A stretch of 50,164 nt of DNA from Pseudoselenomonas ruminantium (lineage in GTDB: Bacteria; Bacillota; Negativicutes; Selenomonadales; Selenomonadaceae), in NCBI RefSeq assembly GCF_900113715.1, contig NZ_FOQK01000023.1:1-50164 (forward strand), read 5' to 3'. The translations under genes were made by a program, and so were the position numbers. The notes beneath the pieces were generated by a model that did no database searches, was not told the DNA's origin, and saw only the letters and a list, made by a program, of their open reading frames with translations. How positions within the stretch are numbered: the stretch's first letter is position 1; each line of letters opens with the position of its first letter. Positions 24,374 to 32,289 of the stretch are shown piece after piece.

Positions 24374-25279
24374 TTATTCCGCAATCAAAGAAACAACAAG
24401 CAAGATCAAAGCCGCAGCCAGATAGACACGGACCTTGAACAGACGCATCTTATTGTTGAGCGTCTCAACCACGCCGATGACCAGCGCCCCCAAGAGAACC
24501 TTGACCGGTACAGGGATTGCCAGCGGCAGATATAAGGTGCTGAACAACACCAGGAAAATCAGGATCTTGAGCATACTGCCGAGATGGATGAGCGACAGCA
24601 GGCGGCCAGAATACTCCAGCGTCATGCACTCATGGATCATCGTGAGCTCCAGATGTGTATCGGGATTATCGACTGGCAGGCGGCTGTTCTCAGCCAGCAT
24701 GACGAGGAAGAACGCCACGCAGGTCAGTACTGCCGGTACCGTGAAATAGAACGTGTCAAAATCAATGACCATGCGCGTGAGGGTCGTCGACTGATAGCGC
24801 ATGGCATTGACAAGGATGGCCAGCATGACCGCTGGTTCGACGAGCACGGAGATATAGATTTCGCGCGATGCCCCCATGCCGCCAAAAGCCGTAGCTGAAT
24901 CCATCGCCCCGAGCGTCATGAAGAAACGCCCTAACGCCAGGAGATAGACAAACACGAATGCATCCCCCATGCTGAGCCCCGCACTGCCTGCCTGCATGAC
25001 GCTGACGAGCAGCCCCGGCACCATTGCCGCCGCCATCAGCGTCGTGCCGAAGTAAACGGCTGGCGCCAGGATAAAGATGCGGCTCGTATAGGGCGTGACG
25101 ATGACTGGCTTGCGCCACCATTTCCAGAGGTCGAAATACTCCTGCAGGATGCTGGCTCCCTGCCGCTTCTGCAGGATGGCCTTCGTCTTGTTGATGATGC
25201 CGACGATGAGCGGCGCAAAGATGAGCAGCAGGACTGCCTGTGCCAGGCCCACGCCTAAGCTCTGTACCATATAACCCAT
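24374..25279 (-). CDS. hyfC: Membrane subunit HyfC/NuoH-like
   Basis: A 301-residue NuoH/HycD-family protein with eight helices. The cytoplasmic loop KRQGASILQEYFDLWKWWRKP and the acidic loop LTMIHECMTLEYSG are characteristic and link the peripheral arm to the pump. It lies one base after the hyfB-like stop codon. The helical protein forms the docking site for the soluble subunits. Confidence 0.9.
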   Translation of the reverse strand: MGYMVQSLGVGLAQAVLLLIFAPLIVGIINKTKAILQKRQGASILQEYFDLWKWWRKPVIVTPYTSRIFILAPAVYFGTTLMAAAMVPGLLVSVMQAGSAGLSMGDAFVFVYLLALGRFFMTLGAMDSATAFGGMGASREIYISVLVEPAVMLAILVNAMRYQSTTLTRMVIDFDTFYFTVPAVLTCVAFFLVMLAENSRLPVDNPDTHLELTMIHECMTLEYSGRLLSLIHLGSMLKILIFLVLFSTLYLPLAIPVPVKVLLGALVIGVVETLNNKMRLFKVRVYLAAALILLVVSLIAE

Positions 25280-25280
25280 C

Positions 25281-27323
25281 TTACATCACCCCCCAGATCA
25301 GAACGGCCACCATCGCAATCATCGTATAGCCGATATAAAGACGTACACTGCCCTGCTGCACGAGATGCAGGAACGAGGACAAACGGACCATCAGATGCTG
25401 GACCGGCACATAGAGCCGCTCCGTGAACTGGTCCGGAATAAACAGATTATAATGAACCGTGCGGCCGAAATACGCATGCTCCTTCTTGAGGAAAGTGCGC
25501 TCCTTGCGCGGCTTCAAGATATAGTCGAAGGCACGGCGCAACGGTTTTGAGAAGCCCGTAGCCGTGTACTGCTGGCGGCGCGTCGGCACCGTACCACAGT
25601 TCCAGGTCACATCCTTCTGCACATAGAGGCCTTTGCCCTCAAGGGCAAGGGCCAGCACAGCCGTGACGATGAGGGCGAGCATCAGCAGCATGAATGGGCT
25701 GTAGGCCGAATACTTCGTGCCATCTGCCAAAATGCCCAAGCCATTCCAGACGACAGCATCAGCACTGACCATCGGCAGTGCCAGCATCCCTCCGGTAAGG
25801 GATGACTCCATAAGCTCGACCAACGGCATCGGGAAGATACCCAGGACTACGATCAGGAGCGCCTCCAGCCCCATGCCCAGCAGCATGAAGAACGGCATTT
25901 CATGGGCCTTCAGGACGAGTGCCGAACGACGGCGTCCCAGGAAGACCACGCCATAGAGACGCACAAAGCAGCCCAGTGCCAGCGCCCCCGTAAGGCCGAG
26001 CAGCACAAACGCAGCGATGACCAGAAGGCGCATTTCCTGCGTCCCCGTCTGCCAGCCCAGCGTGACAAAGCTCTGCAGAGCCATCCACTCGCCGACGAGG
26101 CCGCTCGTGAACGGCAGCGACGCCAGGGACATGGAACCGATCAGCGTGAACAGTGCCGTATAGGGCATCTTCTTCGCCAAGGCTCCCATGAGCTCAACAT
26201 TCTTGCTGCCGACCGCATGCATGACCGCACCGGCACTCATGAACAGCAGCCCCTTCATAAGGCTATGGCTGAGCGAATGCACGAGCACCGCCGTGAAGGC
26301 AACCATAGCCATCGTGCCATGTCCCGTCTGCACGAGCAGCATGCCGCAGCCAAAGGTCGCAAAAATGATGCCCATATTCTCGACCGACGAATAGGCCAGG
26401 ATGCGTTTCATATCCTTCTCCATCGAGGCGTAAAGCACGCCGAGGAACGCCGAGAGCAGGCCCACGATCATGACAACGAGGCCATAAGCAAAGACTTCCA
26501 TGCCGAGGAAATAGAAGACAAAGCGGCCAAATCCGTAGACGGCGACCTTGAGCATGACACCGCTCATCAGGGCCGATACATGGCTTGGCGCTGCCGGATG
26601 CGCATTCGGCAGCCAGACATGCAGCGGCATCAGGCCGGATTTCAAGGCAAAGCCGATAAAGGCCGCACCGAAGGCCACATGACGCAGCGGCCCTTCCAGC
26701 GTGTTGTGCGCCAGATCCGCGAACAGCAGGCTCTCCGACTGGCTGCCCACCAGGTAGAACGCCACAAGGATAGCCGCCGTGCCCAGATGGGTCATGACCA
26801 TATACTGATAGGCGGCATGGACGGTATCCTTCTTCTTGCTCTCATGATTGACGAGCAGGAACGACACCAGTGCCATGACCTCCCAAGCCAGGATAAACGT
26901 AAACGCATCGCCAGCCATGAGCACGAGCACCATCGAGAGCAGGAACAGGTTCCAAAGCCCCGAAAGAGCCCGGATGCCCATACCACGATACGCCTTGCCA
27001 TAATCGATGCCATACAGACTGATAATGGCACCAGCCAGTCCCGTAATGACGAGAAAAGCCGCGCTCCATCCATCAGCAGTAAGATTATAGCCGCCCCAGC
27101 CAGCATCCATCAGCAGGCCTAAAGGGGAAAGCATCAACCCCGCCGGCAAGCCAAAACCGCTCATGCTGCCAAGGTAGCTGACCGCCACGGCAAAGACCAG
27201 TGCGCTTGCCGCCGCCGCCAGCAACATGCCAGCCGCATGAGCTGCCATCTCCAGCCGCTTCGGCCAGAGCATTGTCATGGCACCTAACGCATAGAGCGCC
27301 AGCGCCAGGAATAAGAAATCCAT
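25281..27323 (-). CDS. hyfB: Antiporter-like membrane subunit HyfB/NuoL-like
   Basis: A 680-residue first gene of the Hyf-like operon. The core has the conserved Glu (ILAWEVMALVSFLL) and Lys (GFALKSGLMPLHVWLPNAHP), then SGVMLKVAVYGFGRF. The C-terminal extension (about 560-680) includes LRRAFDYILKPRKERTF and the lateral helix seen in NuoL. AGGAGG lies before the ATG. A separate HyfD-type gene was not found, so the arm has two antiporter-like subunits. Confidence 0.9.
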   Translation of the reverse strand: MDFLFLALALYALGAMTMLWPKRLEMAAHAAGMLLAAAASALVFAVAVSYLGSMSGFGLPAGLMLSPLGLLMDAGWGGYNLTADGWSAAFLVITGLAGAIISLYGIDYGKAYRGMGIRALSGLWNLFLLSMVLVLMAGDAFTFILAWEVMALVSFLLVNHESKKKDTVHAAYQYMVMTHLGTAAILVAFYLVGSQSESLLFADLAHNTLEGPLRHVAFGAAFIGFALKSGLMPLHVWLPNAHPAAPSHVSALMSGVMLKVAVYGFGRFVFYFLGMEVFAYGLVVMIVGLLSAFLGVLYASMEKDMKRILAYSSVENMGIIFATFGCGMLLVQTGHGTMAMVAFTAVLVHSLSHSLMKGLLFMSAGAVMHAVGSKNVELMGALAKKMPYTALFTLIGSMSLASLPFTSGLVGEWMALQSFVTLGWQTGTQEMRLLVIAAFVLLGLTGALALGCFVRLYGVVFLGRRRSALVLKAHEMPFFMLLGMGLEALLIVVLGIFPMPLVELMESSLTGGMLALPMVSADAVVWNGLGILADGTKYSAYSPFMLLMLALIVTAVLALALEGKGLYVQKDVTWNCGTVPTRRQQYTATGFSKPLRRAFDYILKPRKERTFLKKEHAYFGRTVHYNLFIPDQFTERLYVPVQHLMVRLSSFLHLVQQGSVRLYIGYTMIAMVAVLIWGVM

Positions 27324-27387
27324 ACACGCCTCCTAAAAATAAGTCCCAAACAAGAGAAAATAAAAAGTTGATGAAGTAAAAAGAAAA

Positions 27388-27409
27388 CAGACAAAGATAT
27401 CTTTGTCTG
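27388..27409 (-). terminator. Perfect 22-bp palindrome in the leader of the Hyf-like operon
   Basis: The palindrome CAGACAAAGA-TATCTTTGTCTG is followed on the minus strand by TTTTCTTTTTAC. It is between the predicted promoter and hyfB, so it can act as an attenuator or as a binding site for a dimeric regulator. A second terminator role is unlikely as no gene ends here. Confidence 0.5.
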
Positions 27410-27451
27410 CTGTCAACGAGTCTATGCACGCAAAAGCCGCGTGATTTTGAT

Positions 27452-27480
27452 ATTATACTACATTTCTGCCTTGATTAAAA
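27452..27480 (-). promoter_or_regulatory. Possible promoter of the Hyf-like operon
   Basis: On the minus strand TATAAT (27452-27457) with a 17-base spacer from TTTTAA (27475-27480). The -35 box is weak, so an activator could be involved. The shared 19-bp operator of P1-P5 is absent here. Confidence 0.4.
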
Positions 27481-27490
27481 GCACATGAAG

Positions 27491-27525
27491 AAAAAAAACA
27501 GCCCCGGCCTGAAAACCGGAGCTGT
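27491..27525 (-). terminator. Terminator after tRNA-Arg
   Basis: Minus-strand GC-rich stem (about 27498-27525, ACAGC/GCTGT outer stem) followed by eight T (27491-27498). It lies 12 bases downstream of the tRNA 3' end. Confidence 0.85.
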
Positions 27526-27536
27526 GATATCCGCTA

Positions 27537-27613
27537 TGGTGCGATTGGTGAGAGTCGAACTCACGACCTGCCGCTTAGGAGGCGGACGCTCTATCCATCT
27601 GAGCTACAACCGC
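27537..27613 (-). tRNA. tRNA-Arg (anticodon CCT)
   Basis: 77 bases with encoded CCA. The acceptor stem is GCGGTTG with CAATCGC (one G-U pair). The anticodon loop CTCCTAA gives anticodon CCT, reading AGG. The T-arm GTGAGTTCGACTCTCAC is canonical. The outermost base pair of the anticodon stem is mismatched. A terminator follows. Confidence 0.95.
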
Positions 27614-27730
27614 AACAATATAATTCTATCAAACATATGCTATATATGCAAGAGCTATCCCACCATCAGACTATAAAAGCTCAACAGATTGCAGATTATC
27701 TGCCGTCCATCTTTCCAGGCCGCAAACACA

Positions 27731-27769
27731 AGAATCCCCGGTGCGCCTCGCAAACGCTCCGGGGATTCT
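27731..27769 (-). terminator. Terminator after cstA
   Basis: An 11-bp stem (AGAATCCCCGG with CCGGGGATTCT) lies 38 bases downstream of the cstA stop codon, with TGTGTTTG after it on the minus strand. Probably ends the cstA message and isolates the tRNA gene. Confidence 0.7.
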
Positions 27770-27806
27770 TTGTCTTAGGGAAAATTACAACATGAGCGAA
27801 TCTATC

Positions 27807-29486
27807 TTATGCTTCCGTTTCTGCTATCTCAGCCTTGCCCGTGACAAGTTCCTTGCCACAATGCTTGACCACCAGCACCGCCAGCGTCATCAGGGCCACT
27901 GCCAGTACGAGCTGCAGACCGTCCACCATGAATACGAAGCTTCCCGCCTGGAGTTTCGTCACGATACCGGCCACGCTCATGACGAGTGCGGTCATCGTGA
28001 CCAGGAACATGAACGTCATCGGTATATAGAGCATCCATCCCTGGCGTCCTGTCGTACGCAGGAACACAGCCAACGAGATCAGCACGAGCGCGGAGAGCAG
28101 CTGGTTGGCTGCACCGAACAGCGGCCAGATATTCATATAGCCAGCCAGGCACAGGATAAAGGCCAGGACCAGCGTGATGATGGTCGAGAAGTACTTATCC
28201 ATGCAGAGCTTGGCTGCTGCGCCAGCCGTTTCACCTTCGCTCGGCGTGAAGAGCTCCTGGAACGACATGCGGCCGATGCGGGCCACGGAATCGATCGTCG
28301 TCATCGCCAGCGCCGAAACACACATCGTGATGACACAAGCTGAGACGCCAGCCGGCAGGCCGAACATCTGGAAGAAGTTGCTGATGGAACCTGCAAAGAT
28401 CTGGAACGGCGTCCCCTTCGGCAGGATGCCATTGCTGGCAGCAGCACAGGCGATGACCAAAGCAACTACACCGAGCAGGGACTCTACGAGCATCGAGCCA
28501 TAGCCGACCGGCAGCATATCCGTCTCATTGGCTACGGCCTTTGAGGAGGTCCCCGAAGAAACGAGGCTGTGGAAACCGGAGACTGCGCCGCAGGCAATCG
28601 TGATGAACAGGATGGGGAACAGCGACTGGCCATTGACCTCAAAGCCAACGAAGGCCGGCATATTGATGGACGGATTGGCGACAACAACACCGATGACACC
28701 ACCGGCTACCATGCCCAGCAGCAAGAACGACGAGAGATAATCACGCGGCTCCATCAGCAGCCACATCGGCAGCACCGAAGCGATGAAGCAGTAACCAAAG
28801 GTCACATATCGCCAGGTCTGGGCATCGAAGTAAAGCGGGAACTGCATGCCAACTGCAAACATAGCAATGACCAGCACAACAGCAACGACGAATTTGACGG
28901 CCCCCGTCGGATTGAAGCGGCGGATATACCAGCCAAAGCCCATAGCCACGAAGATATAGAGCATCGAGATCGATGCGGCCTGCGCCCCTGGGACGTTCGG
29001 CGTGCCTGCCTTCGTCATGCCGCTGAACGTATTGGCGAGAATATCGGCAAATGCCGCCAGCACGAGCAGGGTGAACAGCCAGCAGAACAGCAGGAACAGA
29101 CGGCGGCCCGTCTTGCCGACATACTGCTCGATCAGCATGCCCATCGACTTGCCTTTGTTCTTGACGGAGGCGTAAAGTGCCGTGAAATCCTGCACAGCAC
29201 CGAAGAATACGCCGCCGATGAGCAGCCACAAGAGCGCTGGTGCCCAGCCGAACATCGCTGCGATGATAGGGCCGGTTACAGGGCCTGCCCCCGTGATCGA
29301 CGAGAACTGGTGTGAGAACACCGTGAAACGCGAGGCAGGGGCGTAGTCCTGCCCATCCTCGAATTCTACCGCCGGGGTCTTCGCCCGCGGATCGATCCCC
29401 CAGGTCTTGACGAGCCACCGTCCATAGCCAGCATAAGCTGCTGCAAATACGACGATGGCCAGCCCTACCAATGTCAAACCATTCAT
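27807..29486 (-). CDS. cstA: CstA-family transporter (carbon starvation protein)
   Basis: About 559 residues, starting at 29486 (or the adjacent ATG at 29489) with AAGAAGGG upstream; a longer in-frame reading crosses the terminator-like hairpin and lacks a ribosome site. Polytopic protein of the CstA/BtsT family: FSSITGAGPVTGPIIAAMFGW, GAVQDFTALYASVKNKGKS and SGFHSLVSSGTSSKAVANE are family hallmarks. E. coli members import pyruvate or peptides. Here, pyruvate or peptide uptake in a fermenter is inferred. Its leader has a hairpin between promoter and gene. Confidence 0.9.
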   Translation of the reverse strand: MNGLTLVGLAIVVFAAAYAGYGRWLVKTWGIDPRAKTPAVEFEDGQDYAPASRFTVFSHQFSSITGAGPVTGPIIAAMFGWAPALLWLLIGGVFFGAVQDFTALYASVKNKGKSMGMLIEQYVGKTGRRLFLLFCWLFTLLVLAAFADILANTFSGMTKAGTPNVPGAQAASISMLYIFVAMGFGWYIRRFNPTGAVKFVVAVVLVIAMFAVGMQFPLYFDAQTWRYVTFGYCFIASVLPMWLLMEPRDYLSSFLLLGMVAGGVIGVVVANPSINMPAFVGFEVNGQSLFPILFITIACGAVSGFHSLVSSGTSSKAVANETDMLPVGYGSMLVESLLGVVALVIACAAASNGILPKGTPFQIFAGSISNFFQMFGLPAGVSACVITMCVSALAMTTIDSVARIGRMSFQELFTPSEGETAGAAAKLCMDKYFSTIITLVLAFILCLAGYMNIWPLFGAANQLLSALVLISLAVFLRTTGRQGWMLYIPMTFMFLVTMTALVMSVAGIVTKLQAGSFVFMVDGLQLVLAVALMTLAVLVVKHCGKELVTGKAEIAETEA

Positions 29487-29517
29487 CATAAGCCCTTCTT
29501 TCCCGAATGAATACACA

Positions 29518-29559
29518 AATAAAATAAATCCCGCCCACATCGCAGGATGCAGGCGGGAT
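29518..29559 (-). terminator. Attenuator-like hairpin in the cstA leader
   Basis: On the minus strand ATCCCGCC pairs with GGCGGGAT (29528-29559), followed by TTATTTTATTT (29518-29527). It lies between the predicted promoter and the start codon, so it probably cuts cstA transcription under some condition. Confidence 0.65.
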
Positions 29560-29639
29560 ACATTTGTATCTTCATTAAGACACAACTCCACAAATCGAGT
29601 ACATCGCGCCATTGCGATTGGACATTTCTTATGGAATGT

Positions 29640-29668
29640 ATCTTAACACCGGAAATATCATGTGTCAA
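29640..29668 (-). promoter_or_regulatory. Promoter of cstA
   Basis: On the minus strand TTGACA (29663-29668), a 17-base spacer and TAAGAT (29640-29645). It gives a leader of about 145 bases before the start codon at 29486. Confidence 0.75.
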
Positions 29669-29716
29669 CTTGTAAACATTAAGAAGTAATCTTCTGAATA
29701 CTGTCAACTTTTGTTT

Positions 29717-30823
29717 TTATTGTGCAGACTTTTGCGCTTGGCGTTCTTTCTGACGGGCCTTTTCCGCCTTCCAAGCCCAGACGCAACGGATGCCAGGGTG
29801 CATGTTGGGCAGGACAAAACAACGGCTGCACGAAACGCAGATGGATTTTTCCGCTCCAGCCAATGACTTGGTGACAAAATCCGGCTCAGCGATCAAGGCC
29901 CGCCCCAGCGAGACCGCATCGATGCCAGCAGCCAGGACGGCCTCCATGTCAGCCAGCGAACGCACGCCACCGACGAGGCTCAGCGGCTGCTCAGGGACAA
30001 GCTGTTTGAGCCTTGCCGCTTCCTCCAGATAGTAAAGCGTCGCTGTCTTTGGCTGATTGATGAAATCAACGCCAGACAGCTCGACAAGCTCCACACCGAT
30101 TTCCCGGCAGCGCTTGAGTATCCAGACCATATCCTCATGATACGCCGCCTTATCTTCATGCTTCGTATCGATATTGATCTTGATGAATACCGGGAAAGTC
30201 TCCCCACAGGCCTCCTTGATGCCACGGACGATTTCCTCGACGATGCGGAAGCGGTCCGCAATGCTGCCGCCATACGCATCGGTACGCTGGTTGAACGTCG
30301 GATCGATGAACCGTGAGAGCAAGTACGAATGTGCCGCGTGGAGCTGCAAACCATCGGCGCCGACAGCCTGCAGCCTTTTTGCTGCGGCAATGAAACACTG
30401 CTCGATATGGTGGATTTCCTCTATAGTCAGTGCGCGCGCCTCCCGCCCCTTCTTCAACGGCCGGGCGACGACATCGACGAGATCGTCGTTGTCGATTGCC
30501 CGCGGCCCTGCATGTGAGAGCTGCGGGATGAACCGCGCCCCTTCCGCCTGCACGCTTGCCGCCGCGCGGCGGAACTGCTCGGCAAAACAATCCGCATAGA
30601 TATTGACCTGCTCAGGGTTCGCCCGGCCGAGCGCATCCACGCAGCAATGTCCCGTGATAATCGTACCGACACCATTTTTTGCCAGCTGCTCATACATCGC
30701 ATATTCAGCCTCGGTCATATACCCCTCCTGGCTTGGCAGGAAACTATGGACTGCCGACCGCAGCACACGATTCTTGAGTCTGATATGGGGAAGTTCCAGT
30801 GGTGTTTCGATTCTGGTACTCAT
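29717..30823 (-). CDS. Fe-S flavin oxidoreductase of the old yellow enzyme family
   Basis: A 368-residue TIM-barrel FMN enzyme. N-terminal LKNRVLRSAVHSF, the active-site stretch QLSHAGPRA, HAAHSYLLSRFIDPTFNQRTDAYGGS and GGVRSLADMEAVL. The C-terminus has CVSCSRCFVLPNMHPGIRC, a C-x2-C-x2-C-x11-C set like the [4Fe-4S] site of trimethylamine dehydrogenase and enoate-type reductases. It lacks their large NAD-binding C-terminal domains. Substrate unknown; probably reduces an activated C=C bond. AGGAGG before the ATG supports the start. Confidence 0.85.
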   Translation of the reverse strand: MSTRIETPLELPHIRLKNRVLRSAVHSFLPSQEGYMTEAEYAMYEQLAKNGVGTIITGHCCVDALGRANPEQVNIYADCFAEQFRRAAASVQAEGARFIPQLSHAGPRAIDNDDLVDVVARPLKKGREARALTIEEIHHIEQCFIAAAKRLQAVGADGLQLHAAHSYLLSRFIDPTFNQRTDAYGGSIADRFRIVEEIVRGIKEACGETFPVFIKINIDTKHEDKAAYHEDMVWILKRCREIGVELVELSGVDFINQPKTATLYYLEEAARLKQLVPEQPLSLVGGVRSLADMEAVLAAGIDAVSLGRALIAEPDFVTKSLAGAEKSICVSCSRCFVLPNMHPGIRCVWAWKAEKARQKERQAQKSAQ

Positions 30824-30885
30824 AAGCTACCTCCTGTAAGCGTTCTATAATACACACGTTATTTTCATAACTTTATCGCAAATAT

Positions 30886-30917
30886 AAAAAGAGTGTTGGA
30901 TGACTAGCACCCAACAC
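30886..30917 (-). terminator. Terminator after murA
   Basis: Minus-strand stem GTGTTGG/CCAACAC (30893-30917) followed by TCTTTTTATATTTG. It lies 18 bases beyond the murA stop. Confidence 0.8.
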
Positions 30918-30934
30918 CGGATTTCATGGAAAAG

Positions 30935-32200
30935 TTATTGATCGACACGGCAGATATCCGCACCCAGGCCCACGAGCTTGTCGACCAGATTGTCGTAGCC
31001 GCGGTCGATATGATGGATATAGCCTACCTGTGTCTCGCCCTCAGCCACGAGGCCTGCCAGTACCATAGCTGCACCAGCACGCAGGTCCGTCGCCTTGACC
31101 TGACAGCCCATGAGTGTCTCAACCCCCTCGACAACCGAGGTACGTCCATCGATCTTGATGTTCGAACCCATGCGCTTGAGCTCATCGACATGCATGAAGC
31201 GGTTCTCGAATACCGTCTCTGTCACGAGCCCTGTCCCCTCAGAAACTGCGAGCATAGCCATGAACTGCGCCTGCATATCCGTCGGGAAGCCCGGATATGG
31301 CATCGTCTTGATATCAACAGCCTTCGTGCGCTTATTGCAGACCACGCGGATGCCATTGACATCCTCTTCGATGGTCACGCCAGCCTCTTTGAGCTTGGCA
31401 ATGACCGGCTTCAGATGTTCACTGATCGCATTCTCGATGTAGACATCGCCCTTGGTCATCGCAGCGGCAACCATGTAGGTACCAGCCTCGATACGGTCGG
31501 GGATGATCGTATAATCGCGGCCCATGAGCTTCGGCACGCCATCGATCTTGATGACATTGGTGCCAGCACCACGGATCTTCGCGCCCATCACATTGAGATA
31601 GTTCGCCAGATCGACGATCTCCGGCTCCTGTGCTGGATTCTCAAGGATTGTCTGGCCTTCGGCCATTGAAGCCGCCATCAGGATATTCTCCGTCGCACCG
31701 ACGCTCGGAAAATCCAGATAGATCTTAGCGCCTTTGAGGCCCTCCGGCGCCGTCGCTTCGATGAAACCATGACCAATCTTGATGTCCGCGCCCAGCGCCT
31801 CGAATCCCTTGAGGTGCAGGTCAATCGGACGCGTGCCGATGGCGCAGCCACCCGGCAGCGATATCTTGGCCTGGCCGCAGCGCGCCAAAAGCGGCCCCAT
31901 GATCAGAAACGAGGCACGCATCTTGCGCACGAGGTCATACGGAGCCTCACAACTGCCAATCACCGTGCTGTCAACCTTGAGCTGATGCTTTGTCTCATCA
32001 AACTCAGCCTTGACGCCCAACTTCTTCAATACTTCGGTAATGGTATGAACGTCTTCGAGTGCCGGCACCTCATCCAGCAGACTCGGGGCATCCTGCCCCA
32101 GAAGCGTCGCCGCGATGATTGGCAGGACGGCATTCTTGGCGCCGCTGATCTTTACCCGGCCCTCCAGCCGGTTTCCCCCATGTATAATCAACTTTTCCAT
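30935..32200 (-). CDS. murA: UDP-N-acetylglucosamine 1-carboxyvinyltransferase
   Basis: 421 residues, normal length. MurA transfers enolpyruvate from PEP to UDP-GlcNAc in the first committed step of peptidoglycan synthesis. Signatures: [17 protein letters not shown] at the N-terminus, the active-site Cys119 in [13 protein letters not shown], and the C-terminal [15 protein letters not shown]. Having Cys, not Asp, suggests fosfomycin sensitivity of this copy. A GGAGG lies 12 bases upstream of the ATG. Confidence 0.96.
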   Translation of the reverse strand: MEKLIIHGGNRLEGRVKISGAKNAVLPIIAATLLGQDAPSLLDEVPALEDVHTITEVLKKLGVKAEFDETKHQLKVDSTVIGSCEAPYDLVRKMRASFLIMGPLLARCGQAKISLPGGCAIGTRPIDLHLKGFEALGADIKIGHGFIEATAPEGLKGAKIYLDFPSVGATENILMAASMAEGQTILENPAQEPEIVDLANYLNVMGAKIRGAGTNVIKIDGVPKLMGRDYTIIPDRIEAGTYMVAAAMTKGDVYIENAISEHLKPVIAKLKEAGVTIEEDVNGIRVVCNKRTKAVDIKTMPYPGFPTDMQAQFMAMLAVSEGTGLVTETVFENRFMHVDELKRMGSNIKIDGRTSVVEGVETLMGCQVKATDLRAGAAMVLAGLVAEGETQVGYIHHIDRGYDNLVDKLVGLGADICRVDQ

Positions 32201-32289
32201 TAAGTTCGTTATCCTCCTATAGTTGTGCTTTCAGAAAGCATCAACACATAGTTTATCATCATATCATCCTTATGACAATAGTCTTCCCG

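Noticed and set aside
20694-27323. Respiratory complex I
   Set aside because: There is no NuoE, F, G, A, J or K set; the order and the NuoC-NuoD fusion with Cys pairs fit a Hyf/group 4 hydrogenase.
27540-27613. An integration site of a mobile element at the tRNA gene
   Set aside because: No integrase, direct repeat of the tRNA end or composition break is visible nearby.
29394-29405. ATCCCCCAGGTC as a sixth copy of the shared operator
   Set aside because: Only half a site, inside the cstA coding region, with no promoter after it. A similar piece at about 48925 lies in the hybrid kinase linker.
29540-29632. A 16-codon leader peptide before the cstA hairpin
   Set aside because: An ATG-to-stop frame exists but has no ribosome site and no run of any regulatory codon.
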